Below, one piece after another: positions 52,308 to 59,936 of a DNA stretch of 64,000 nt (its first letter is position 1; each line of letters starts with the position of its first letter). The notes under the pieces are model-generated. The model did no database searches and was not told the DNA's origin. It saw nothing but the letters and a program-made list of their open reading frames with translations. The position numbers and the translations under genes are program-made. Where the stretch lies: assembly GCF_014803405.1 (NCBI RefSeq), contig NZ_JACYFG010000032.1, positions 124,001-188,000 of the forward strand. Direction: 5' to 3'. The DNA is from Pelagicoccus enzymogenes (lineage in GTDB: Bacteria > Verrucomicrobiota > Verrucomicrobiia > Opitutales > Opitutaceae).

Positions 52308-54695
52308 TTATTTGGCGATGATTTTGTAGGTGCCGGGGGGGACTTGGAAGTGGTGGTATTTTTGATCTTCGCCTTGGTGGGTGATCTTGGTTTTGGATTT
52401 TTTGGCTTTGCCATCTTTCCAAATGACTTGGCCGTTGGCGGTGATGGTGGTGGGAGTGACGTTTGCTTTCGGGATGCCGATGAGGGCGGTGGTGCCTTCC
52501 GGGGAGATGAGGTCGAGAGTGTAGGTTTTGTTGACGGCCTCGATCTCGACGGTGATGTCGCCTTGTACGCTAGGGACGATCTGCTTGAGGTGGGTTAGAT
52601 GGGCAAGGTTGGGGCGGACGCTATAGGTCTTCCAAGCGACTTCTTCGGGGACGATGCCGGCGATGTAGTGGGAGAGCACATAGTTGGGGGCGTTCCAAGC
52701 GTGGTTGTAGGTGCCGCGGGGGCGGGTGTCGTTGGCGTAGCGTTCGTAGAGGGTGGTGAGATCGGGGTCGCGCACTTGGTCTTCGTGGCGGGTTCTCATG
52801 CGTTCGAGGCCGGCTTCGTAGTTGCCGGTGAGCATGATGGCTTCGAGCACGATCCACTCCATGTGGGGGCTGGCATTGTATTCACTGAGCAATACGTTTT
52901 CGAGCAGGGCGTCGTATTGGTCGGGGCTAGCGAGGCCGGTAAGGACGGTGAGGGCGCTGACGCGTTCTTCCTTAGTTTTGCCCTCGGAGCCGTAGTATCC
53001 GTCACGCCAGTACACCTTGGCGTAGTTTTCTTGGATGCTTTTGATGCGTTCTTGGTAGAAGGGGATGTTGTCTTCGATGCCGAGTTCGCGGGCAATTTTG
53101 ACGGCGGAGTTGAGGGCCATGTAGTACCAAGCGATGTGAGTGGGCTGGTGGTCGGGGTTGAGGCCCCAGTCGACCCAGCGGGCGTAGCCACGGCGCTCTT
53201 CGGGGAGGCCGTTTTCCTCCATCTTCCAGAGCTTGAGGTAGCGGTCGATGAAGGGGTAGGCGTAGGCGAGGGTTTCGCGGTCGCCGGTGTGGAAGTAGTA
53301 GCGCCAGATGCCTTGCTCGATGTATTGCAGGCTTTGGGCACAGAGTTCGCTGCTTTTGCCGCGGTAGTCGCCGAATCCGGGGGCGAGGCCTTGGATAATG
53401 TCGCCGGATTGGTAGGCGAAGGTGTTTTCGATGCCTTTTTTGAGGAGGAGGCGGGAGGGCTCGTTGAGGGTGTAGAAGACGGGGCCGGTTTGGTCTGCGA
53501 CGTCGCCGATCCAAAGCCCACGTTCGCGGTCGGGACAGTCCATGAAGCTGTCGCGGGCGCAGATTTGCAGGGTGTTGGCAGCCATCCACCAGAGGCGGGT
53601 GAAGAAGGGGTCGTTGGACTCGAAGGTGCCGGTGATCTCGTCATAGGCGGTCCAGCGGTATTTGAGTTCTTGGACTTCGACGCCGGGTGGGATCTGGTAT
53701 TCGACGAAGTGTCCGTTCATCCATGAGTAAGTCTCGAAAGATTGGATACCGTCGCGGGTGGTGTATTGGGCGTCGATGAGGTTGAAGGGGTTCTCCATGC
53801 CGATTTCGATGGTTTTGCCGGCGGGGCTGTCGACGGTCATGAAGGGCGTGATCTGCTGGTTGTGGGGAAGGCGGCCGCTGAGGGTGACGGTTTCCTCGGT
53901 GTCGTTGGTGTAGGGGAGCGTTATGAATTCGTCGCCGATTTTGAGGGAGAGGTAATCGACGTGTCCGTAGTCGGTCCACTGGGGGATGGGACGTTTGACG
54001 AGGTCGCCGTAGGGGTCGGAGTAGGCGGGGCCCTTTGGGGTGGCGGCTTGCCAGGCGGAGTCGTTGTAGCCGGGGAGGTACCAGGCGGAGTCGGTCCAGT
54101 CGCCGAGAGCGAGGCGGGCGTCGTACTTGACGTCCATGGCGTTGGGGCGGTTGTTGGAGCGGTGAAGGCCCTCGCTGGCGGGGTCGTAGGAGGGGTGGAC
54201 GGTGAGCTTCCAGCTTTCGTCGGAGCGGAGCTTGGTTTTGCCGAGGTCGGCGGAAAAGAGCAGTCCGCCTTGGCCGCTGGATTCGTGGGTTTTGGCGGTT
54301 TTGCCCCAGTACCAGACAAGGATGGCGACGGTGTTTTCGCCGGGCTGGAGGTGGTTGCGGAGATTCACTTCGTCGAAGTAGCCGTCGCCGGGGGCGGGGC
54401 CGCGGGCGAGTCCGCCTTCGAAGAGGGCCAACTCGCCGTTTACCCAGAGCCAGTACTTGGTGTCGGTGGCGATGTGGGCGATCACTTGCTCGGGAACGGC
54501 ATCGAGATCGAAGGTTTTGCGGAAGGCGACCCAAGTGTTGGAAGGGCCGTCTTCGGCTTGCCAGATCCATTGGGCGTCAGTCCAGTCGGCGTTTGCCCGA
54601 GCAGCTTGAGTACTGGCGAAAAGAAGAGCGATGACGGCAAAAACTATTTTCGCAGCAAATTGGGAAGCAAGGGGGGAACGGGGATTTCTTTCCAT
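52308..54695 (-). CDS. Secreted GH78-family alpha-L-rhamnosidase D
   Basis: 795 residues, signal peptide about 13-35 after a basic N-terminus. ADWTDAQWIWQAEDGPSNTW and ATDTKYWLWVNGELALFEGG mark the N-terminal sandwich. SFMDCPDRERGLWIGDVADQ opens the catalytic (alpha/alpha)6 domain, and GTYNHAWNAPNYVLSHYIAG follows near its end. The C-terminal sandwich has LISPEGTTALIGIPKANV, closely matching GH78 B (LLSPEETTALVGIPKKHF). It belongs to the compact trio with 27307 and 29768. It diverges from the sensor kinase gene across a 129-base spacer and is followed by GH106 B, so the two-component system probably controls this rhamnosidase pair (inference). Confidence 0.88.
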   Translation of the reverse strand: MERNPRSPLASQFAAKIVFAVIALLFASTQAARANADWTDAQWIWQAEDGPSNTWVAFRKTFDLDAVPEQVIAHIATDTKYWLWVNGELALFEGGLARGPAPGDGYFDEVNLRNHLQPGENTVAILVWYWGKTAKTHESSGQGGLLFSADLGKTKLRSDESWKLTVHPSYDPASEGLHRSNNRPNAMDVKYDARLALGDWTDSAWYLPGYNDSAWQAATPKGPAYSDPYGDLVKRPIPQWTDYGHVDYLSLKIGDEFITLPYTNDTEETVTLSGRLPHNQQITPFMTVDSPAGKTIEIGMENPFNLIDAQYTTRDGIQSFETYSWMNGHFVEYQIPPGVEVQELKYRWTAYDEITGTFESNDPFFTRLWWMAANTLQICARDSFMDCPDRERGLWIGDVADQTGPVFYTLNEPSRLLLKKGIENTFAYQSGDIIQGLAPGFGDYRGKSSELCAQSLQYIEQGIWRYYFHTGDRETLAYAYPFIDRYLKLWKMEENGLPEERRGYARWVDWGLNPDHQPTHIAWYYMALNSAVKIARELGIEDNIPFYQERIKSIQENYAKVYWRDGYYGSEGKTKEERVSALTVLTGLASPDQYDALLENVLLSEYNASPHMEWIVLEAIMLTGNYEAGLERMRTRHEDQVRDPDLTTLYERYANDTRPRGTYNHAWNAPNYVLSHYIAGIVPEEVAWKTYSVRPNLAHLTHLKQIVPSVQGDITVEIEAVNKTYTLDLISPEGTTALIGIPKANVTPTTITANGQVIWKDGKAKKSKTKITHQGEDQKYHHFQVPPGTYKIIAK

Positions 54696-54761
54696 GGCAG
54701 TTTTGGGAACGCGTGAAGACTTTCTGCTTGTTGGAGGTTACGCATTCGCTGCTCTTTACGC

Positions 54762-54781
54762 TACTACGCGATCGCGTGGTA
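54762..54781. promoter_or_regulatory. Long palindrome in the GH78 D / sensor kinase spacer
   Basis: TACTACGCGATCGCGTGGTA is a 20-base palindrome with one mismatched pair and a perfect 12-base core ACGCGATCGCGT. It lies between divergent genes. Nearly the same sequence, inverted, occurs at 41967-41985. It could be a regulator site or a small repeated extragenic palindrome. The flanks GCTCTTTA and TAAATGGAGC extend the symmetry. Confidence 0.45.
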
Positions 54782-54824
54782 AATGGAGCGTGATTCAGAT
54801 CAAATGATGCGGTAGCGTTTTGTA

Positions 54825-56894
54825 GTGAGGGCAGCTCTAATCCTCAGTTTATTGCCTTTGGCTTACTTACCCCGTCGCTTGCGATGGATTGGAGAAGGGA
54901 CAGATCTACGATCCGGCCTCGGTGGGTTGACCCTGCAGGGTGGCTTGCTCGGAGAGCGATCCCTACCTTCTCGAATGCTCCTCTACTTGCGGTGGGGATC
55001 TTTATTTCTTTTCGGACTGAGTTCTCTCTCTCTTCTGGAAATGCGTGGGAAGAGCCTGAACGCTCTCGACCGGGAAATTTCCGCGATTGAGGCTCAGCTG
55101 AAGCTCTTGCCGGTGCGGGAACCCGGCGAGATGGGCGGAACGGCTGGCATTTACGTGGAACGGCAGGCTGACTCAAGCTCGTCGATTACAGTAGATTTGG
55201 GAGAGGTTTTTCCGATCGATCTTATCGCCCTGCTTCCCACGCGAATGCAGAATGTGGAGCGTGAGATGGAGCAGGTCGGTTTCCCTTCTCGTTTCGAGAT
55301 TTTGGGTTCTGTCAGTGAAGATTTCAGGGAGCCGGTCGTGCTGTATTCGGGGAGAGAAAACGATTTTCCAGACCCAAGCGGGTATCCAGCATTGTTTGAC
55401 GGGGAAGGTGCCGAGGCACGCTATGTGCGAATCGAGGTGCATGATTTCCCTCAAGTGCGAATGCGTCGCGCAGCCTCTTTTGCGGAGCTTTTCGTATTTT
55501 CCAATGGTCAAAATGTGGCGAGTGGCAGGCCGGTAGAAGCTAGTGATTCGATTTCTTGGGAGGGATTATTCGATGCGTCTTTCTTGGTCGATGGCCAAAC
55601 GACGTTCGGCCAGCCCATTTTAAGTGGTGAAAAAATGCCACGGAGTCGCGGTTGGCACGCTGCAGTTCGGATGCGCGCCGATAAGAAGGAATTCGTGGAA
55701 TTACATTTCAATACCGCACAAAAAATTCACGGTATTCACTTGTATCCAGTATATCATTCCCTCTGGCCAAACGGCACAGACTACGGCTTTCCAAGCCATT
55801 TTCGCCTTGAGGTACGCGAGCCGGACAAGGGCTGGCGCACGGTGGAGGATTGGTCGGAGCGTGTGTTCCCGCCACCGGGGAACAGTCCAGTCTATTTTTC
55901 GATTGAAAGTCTAGAGGTAGACGCGGTGCGCTTGCTAGCCCTTCGGTTGCCCGAGAGTATTCCGTCTCGCTTCATTTTCGCCTTAGCGGAGATAGAAGTT
56001 TTTTCTGATGGGAATAACATCTCTCGCGAAGCAAAGGTGGTATCTTCCAGTTTGCATACTTTTAACCTAGAGGAGTGGAACGAAGAAGCTTTGATCGACG
56101 GCTATGCTACGCGAGGCAAGATATTGCCGCTCCAGGAGTGGCTGAAGGGACTTGCCCTCAGAGGACAACTCGAAGAGCGCTTGGCTTTATTATTCGCTCG
56201 GCGCTCGGAGAAGCAGAAAGAATTTACCCAGCTCCTTAGAATCGTGGTCACTGTATTAAGTATGACACTACTGTTCGTAGCGGGACTCCTAATTCGCAAC
56301 AGGTCGATACGTCAGAAACAAATGCTGGACTTGAGGAACCAAATAGCAGCTGACCTTCATGACGACGTGGGAAGCAATCTTGCTAGCATCACAATTTTGG
56401 CAGCAGGCGCTCGCGAGCAATGTTCGACGGGTACACCTCAAGCCATTGCCTTAGAGCGCTTGGTGGACATTGCAAAAGAAACTTCTGCATCCATGAGAGA
56501 CATTGTCTGGATGCTTCATCCGGTCCGGAAATCTAACATAAGCCTTACGGCGCGGCTGAAGGACATTGCGAGTCGCTTGCTTGCCGAGACTGAGTTTACC
56601 TTCGAGGGATCAAAGGAAGTCGGTGCGGATGCGCTCAGCATGGAAAAATTGCATCATTTTCTGCTCTTTTATAAGGAAACGCTGCACAACCTTGCTAGAC
56701 ATGGGAACGCGACCCATGTGAGGATTTCACTCGGTGTATTAGATAAGAATATGCATTTGCGGATATCGGATGACGGCAATCGCCCCGAAGCGGGAAAACT
56801 TCCCGAAGGATTGAAGCTACGAGCGGAGAAATTGTCTGCAGCCTTGTCTTACAGATCTGTTGATGCGTGGAACGAACTGACCTTGATTGTCTGA
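54825..56894 (+). CDS. Membrane sensor histidine kinase with discoidin-like sensor region
   Basis: 689 residues from a GTG start. An ATG at 54975 (residue 51) is a possible alternative and would place the first membrane helix (MLLYLRWGSLFLFGLSSLSL) at the N-terminus. Residues about 110-420 are extracytoplasmic and look like two discoidin/F5-8C-type sandwiches (SSITVDLGEVFPIDLIALLP to RYVRIEVHDF, and KEFVELHFNTAQKIHGIHL to VRLLALRLPES). A second helix follows at about 468-488 (VVTVLSMTLLFVAGLLI). HisKA_3 dimerisation with phospho-acceptor His512 (AADLHDDVGSNLASI) comes next, then a HATPase domain with KETLHNLARHGNATHV and RISDDGN. The last glycine box is divergent (PEGLKLRAEKL). This is a NarX/LiaS-type kinase. 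It overlaps the response-regulator start by one base. Confidence 0.9.
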   Translation: MRAALILSLLPLAYLPRRLRWIGEGTDLRSGLGGLTLQGGLLGERSLPSRMLLYLRWGSLFLFGLSSLSLLEMRGKSLNALDREISAIEAQLKLLPVREPGEMGGTAGIYVERQADSSSSITVDLGEVFPIDLIALLPTRMQNVEREMEQVGFPSRFEILGSVSEDFREPVVLYSGRENDFPDPSGYPALFDGEGAEARYVRIEVHDFPQVRMRRAASFAELFVFSNGQNVASGRPVEASDSISWEGLFDASFLVDGQTTFGQPILSGEKMPRSRGWHAAVRMRADKKEFVELHFNTAQKIHGIHLYPVYHSLWPNGTDYGFPSHFRLEVREPDKGWRTVEDWSERVFPPPGNSPVYFSIESLEVDAVRLLALRLPESIPSRFIFALAEIEVFSDGNNISREAKVVSSSLHTFNLEEWNEEALIDGYATRGKILPLQEWLKGLALRGQLEERLALLFARRSEKQKEFTQLLRIVVTVLSMTLLFVAGLLIRNRSIRQKQMLDLRNQIAADLHDDVGSNLASITILAAGAREQCSTGTPQAIALERLVDIAKETSASMRDIVWMLHPVRKSNISLTARLKDIASRLLAETEFTFEGSKEVGADALSMEKLHHFLLFYKETLHNLARHGNATHVRISLGVLDKNMHLRISDDGNRPEAGKLPEGLKLRAEKLSAALSYRSVDAWNELTLIV

Positions 56895-57544
56895 TGAGTA
56901 CTGAAAAATTATCCGTTTGGTTGATTGAAGATCATGCGAACTACCGCGATACGGTTGCCATGGCTTTACGGGCTCGAGCGGAGATCGCGTCGTTGCTGGA
57001 CTTTAGCGAGGCAGAGAGCGCGTTGAAACGCTTGAAGTCCGTTCCTTCAGCTCGACCTGATGTGATACTCATCGATCTGGGACTTCCTGGTCTTTCCGGA
57101 TTGCAAGCGATTCCGAAGCTGAAAGATCTGCTGCCCACCGTTAACATCGTAGTGCTAACGGTGTTCGACGATAAACCGAAGGTTTTTGAAGCGATAGCGT
57201 CAGGAGCTTCCGGATACTTACTCAAGTCTTCTACCCCCGGCGAGATCGTTAATGCAGTCGTGCAGGTGCATCAGGGAGGCTCGCCGCTGACACCACAGGT
57301 AGCTCGTTACGTGTTGTCCGCTTTCTCCGAGGTGCGAATACAGGCTTCTGCGACAAAGCTTACTCAGAGAGAGCAGGAGATTCTGTCTTACTTAGCAGAT
57401 GGTTTAATTAAGAAGCAAGTTGCTCAGAAGCTGGACATCAGTGCCCACACGGTGGATTATTACGTGCGAAAGATATACGAAAAACTACAAGTTAACACCT
57501 TGTCGGGTGCAATTTCGAAAGCGGTTCGGGAGGGGCTCGTCTAG
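56894..57544 (+). CDS. NarL/FixJ-family response regulator
   Basis: 216 residues from the ATG at 56894, which overlaps the kinase TGA as ATGA, a standard coupling. The receiver domain covers about 5-125: WLIEDHANYR, phospho-acceptor Asp61 in VILIDLGLPG, the Thr switch in IVVLTVFDD, and the Lys in GYLLKSSTPGEI. The C-terminal LuxR-type helix-turn-helix is at about 150-210 (LTQREQEILSYLADGLIKKQ, SAHTVDYYVRKIYEKL). It should be phosphorylated by the kinase encoded just upstream and act as a transcription activator, most likely at the adjacent GH78 D/GH106 B promoter. It converges with the beta-helix gene, 24 bases apart, with a small CAGTT-GAAA-AACTG hairpin between. Confidence 0.95.
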   Translation: MSTEKLSVWLIEDHANYRDTVAMALRARAEIASLLDFSEAESALKRLKSVPSARPDVILIDLGLPGLSGLQAIPKLKDLLPTVNIVVLTVFDDKPKVFEAIASGASGYLLKSSTPGEIVNAVVQVHQGGSPLTPQVARYVLSAFSEVRIQASATKLTQREQEILSYLADGLIKKQVAQKLDISAHTVDYYVRKIYEKLQVNTLSGAISKAVREGLV

Positions 57545-57568
57545 AAGTTCAGTTGAAAAACTGTACGC

Positions 57569-59740
57569 TCAGTTTCCAGGATTACGGTTCCCTCTCCAGA
57601 ATGTGGCCTCAACCGGGCGGGCAATTGGGAGCGTCCAGCTGTTTGTATCGAGGTCGAAAGTGGCTTCTGGATTGAGTTCGATCCAGCCTCTCAGGTCTTT
57701 TGATTCGAAAACACTTGGTGCGTATATTGCGGGATCGCTTCCTTCGCGAACGATAAGGGACCAAGTGGTGTTTCCATTTCCTTGCCTAGAGAAATTGATT
57801 TCGGAACTGGAGCTTGTATCCAAGTGTTGGAGCGCTTTAAATGACCGAATGCGAAGGGGTTCGGACTCGTGGCCTTGCTTCATAGATGTCACGGTCATGC
57901 GCAGCTTGCGGGTGTTCGCTTTACTATCGAAATAGAGTTGTAGCGCTTCCTGCTCGGAAACCTCTCCCTCCCAGGCTTTCTGCCAAGAGGAGTCATCCCA
58001 GATTTCGACTCGTAGCTTTTCGATATTCATTTCCTCAAAAGCGAGGTAGACTCCTAGGACTTCGTAGGGAGTTCCTAAGTCGGTCATTATCCATTGCCCA
58101 AGACCAGCGTGAGAAGATTCCCAGTAGACTGAGGGATTTAAGTTGTTCGCGTGAACTGGAGGGTGGTTCGAAACAAAAGAAGATGCTGAATGGTAGGCCC
58201 CGTAGCGACGCATTTGAAGTTGAGCCTCGAACAGGGATTGAGGATAGGGCTGTTGTTCGCGAAGTTCGTCCAAGCCCTCATTAGCGAAACCGACTGTTTT
58301 TCCGGGGGAGCTAAAACCGATGAAGAGCGGCCTAGCGTAGGTGTAGAGGGGCTGTTGTGTCGGGTTCCAGAAATCATAGTTTGAACGCGTTTCGCCCGCT
58401 TTTTCAAAGTTCCAGAAGGTTAGGTCGGGCCCGCTGTTTGGATAGGCGCTCTTGGCTCCTCCGTTGCGGGTGAAATTTCCCTTGGTGACGTTGTCGAGAA
58501 GATTCGCGTAAGGATGGTAGCCATGGCAGTCGACTGATTTTTCACCCAATGTACAATTTTTGAATACCGTGCTCGTCGTGCTCCATCGCATCCCGGCAGC
58601 ATGCCAGTGTGACGCGGTGTTCAAGCAGTTCTCGAAGAGCGTCCCGTAACTGTAGCGAGCGTAGTATGAAGAATGGCCCGGCTTTCCTGAGAATTCCACA
58701 TCTTTGACCGTAATCGCGATACTACGGTCAATAGCCAAGCCTTGGTTCCAATCACGAAATTCAGTATCACGTATCCATGAGTCCCTTACGTTCTCGAAGA
58801 GGACAGCGTTCCAAGCGTAGTCTACGACGGCATTTTTGTGGTGCGAAAAGGTATCTGGATGATTTGCCCAGTCGCTGGAGAAGCGGATGCCGATGATGCC
58901 GACTTCAGAAATATGCGGATGCGTCTCGAGGCGAGCGTAACCGGTGTCGAGCTCGATGTTGAGCTGAACTGGATTTTCAAAAACCACCTGGTTTCCGATG
59001 ACGCGAGAGATAATGTGTTTTTCGAAAGAGCGGATACCTTTATTGCTCGAATTCCAGGCTGAATTGAATTCAAGTCCTGGGAAATTTGCTTCCCGGCTTT
59101 GCGAGTCGTTATAAACGAGGTCTACCGAATCGCCAGGCGTGAGCTGGCTGGCATCGTCGACTGTGACGACTCGTTCACCTTTTCGAACGCCCTCGATAAG
59201 TATAGTAATTGTCTCTGTTGTGCGATTCTCGGGACGAAAGATGAAGCGCCACGGGCCACCGTCCGTCGGCACTCCCTCATCGTTTTCTCCACCGGACCAG
59301 TCGGCGAAAATTTCCGTGCCATTGTCGTGGGCGCCGACACCCCTAAAAACGATATAGCCACGGTTTACCTCGATAGGCGACTTTGCGTTCGCTTCGTCGG
59401 CAACGAGAAATCTCCCAGCAGGGAAGTCGATCACCACCGGGCCATTAGATGACTCGGCAGCTTCTATGGCCGCACGGATCGCGGTGTCATCAAAAAGGCC
59501 ATCGTCAGGTATCGCTCCATAGTCGGTAACGTCTATACTCTGCCAATCGTCCAACTGAGGCAGGGGGGCATTTGAGAAACGATACCCGGCGTAGGAAAAG
59601 TCTCGCAACGAGCTTTGCCAAGGCGTGCCAGCCTGAGCGTTTTGGTTGAATTCGACCCAAGAGGGAGCTTCGATCAGCTCTTCGGAGCGTAACATTCCAG
59701 TCGTGGCGAGCAGTAAGGGTACTAATAAAATGCGTTTCAT
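57569..59740 (-). CDS. Secreted right-handed beta-helix protein with C-terminal sandwich (paralogue of 38016)
   Basis: 723 residues from the ATG at 59740 (signal peptide MKRILLVPLLLATTGMLRSE). An upstream start adds 15. The N-terminus PSWVEFNQNAQAGTPW then DFSYAGYRFSNAPLPQ matches the 38016 protein (PSWIDF, DYSFAGYHFSERPIPD). The beta-helix begins VTDYGAIPDDGLFDD and runs to about 500, with DSWIRDTEFRDWNQGLAID and KDVEFSGKPGHSSYY. A discoidin-like domain follows at about 530-640 and a short C-terminal beta region beyond that, which the 38016 protein lacks. Function unknown. It is likely a lyase or hydrolase on the same polysaccharide. It may be co-transcribed with the cytoplasmic GH78 upstream of it, 196 bases away. 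Confidence 0.75.
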   Translation of the reverse strand: MKRILLVPLLLATTGMLRSEELIEAPSWVEFNQNAQAGTPWQSSLRDFSYAGYRFSNAPLPQLDDWQSIDVTDYGAIPDDGLFDDTAIRAAIEAAESSNGPVVIDFPAGRFLVADEANAKSPIEVNRGYIVFRGVGAHDNGTEIFADWSGGENDEGVPTDGGPWRFIFRPENRTTETITILIEGVRKGERVVTVDDASQLTPGDSVDLVYNDSQSREANFPGLEFNSAWNSSNKGIRSFEKHIISRVIGNQVVFENPVQLNIELDTGYARLETHPHISEVGIIGIRFSSDWANHPDTFSHHKNAVVDYAWNAVLFENVRDSWIRDTEFRDWNQGLAIDRSIAITVKDVEFSGKPGHSSYYARYSYGTLFENCLNTASHWHAAGMRWSTTSTVFKNCTLGEKSVDCHGYHPYANLLDNVTKGNFTRNGGAKSAYPNSGPDLTFWNFEKAGETRSNYDFWNPTQQPLYTYARPLFIGFSSPGKTVGFANEGLDELREQQPYPQSLFEAQLQMRRYGAYHSASSFVSNHPPVHANNLNPSVYWESSHAGLGQWIMTDLGTPYEVLGVYLAFEEMNIEKLRVEIWDDSSWQKAWEGEVSEQEALQLYFDSKANTRKLRMTVTSMKQGHESEPLRIRSFKALQHLDTSSSSEINFSRQGNGNTTWSLIVREGSDPAIYAPSVFESKDLRGWIELNPEATFDLDTNSWTLPIARPVEATFWRGNRNPGN

Positions 59741-59936
59741 GAATACGGAATTGAGCCTAAACGATAGCCGCCGTTGTTTTAGCAAAGCACGTCAGTAGGA
59801 GCGTCGGGTGTATTCCGCACAAAGGTTGTAAATTCATAACAGTATGAAGACGCGACTGAATCCCTATGGAGATAGTGGGCGTACTGAAGGGTCACGCGAT
59901 GAGATGACGCTCCAGGGGAATCCGTTTTGTGCTGTA

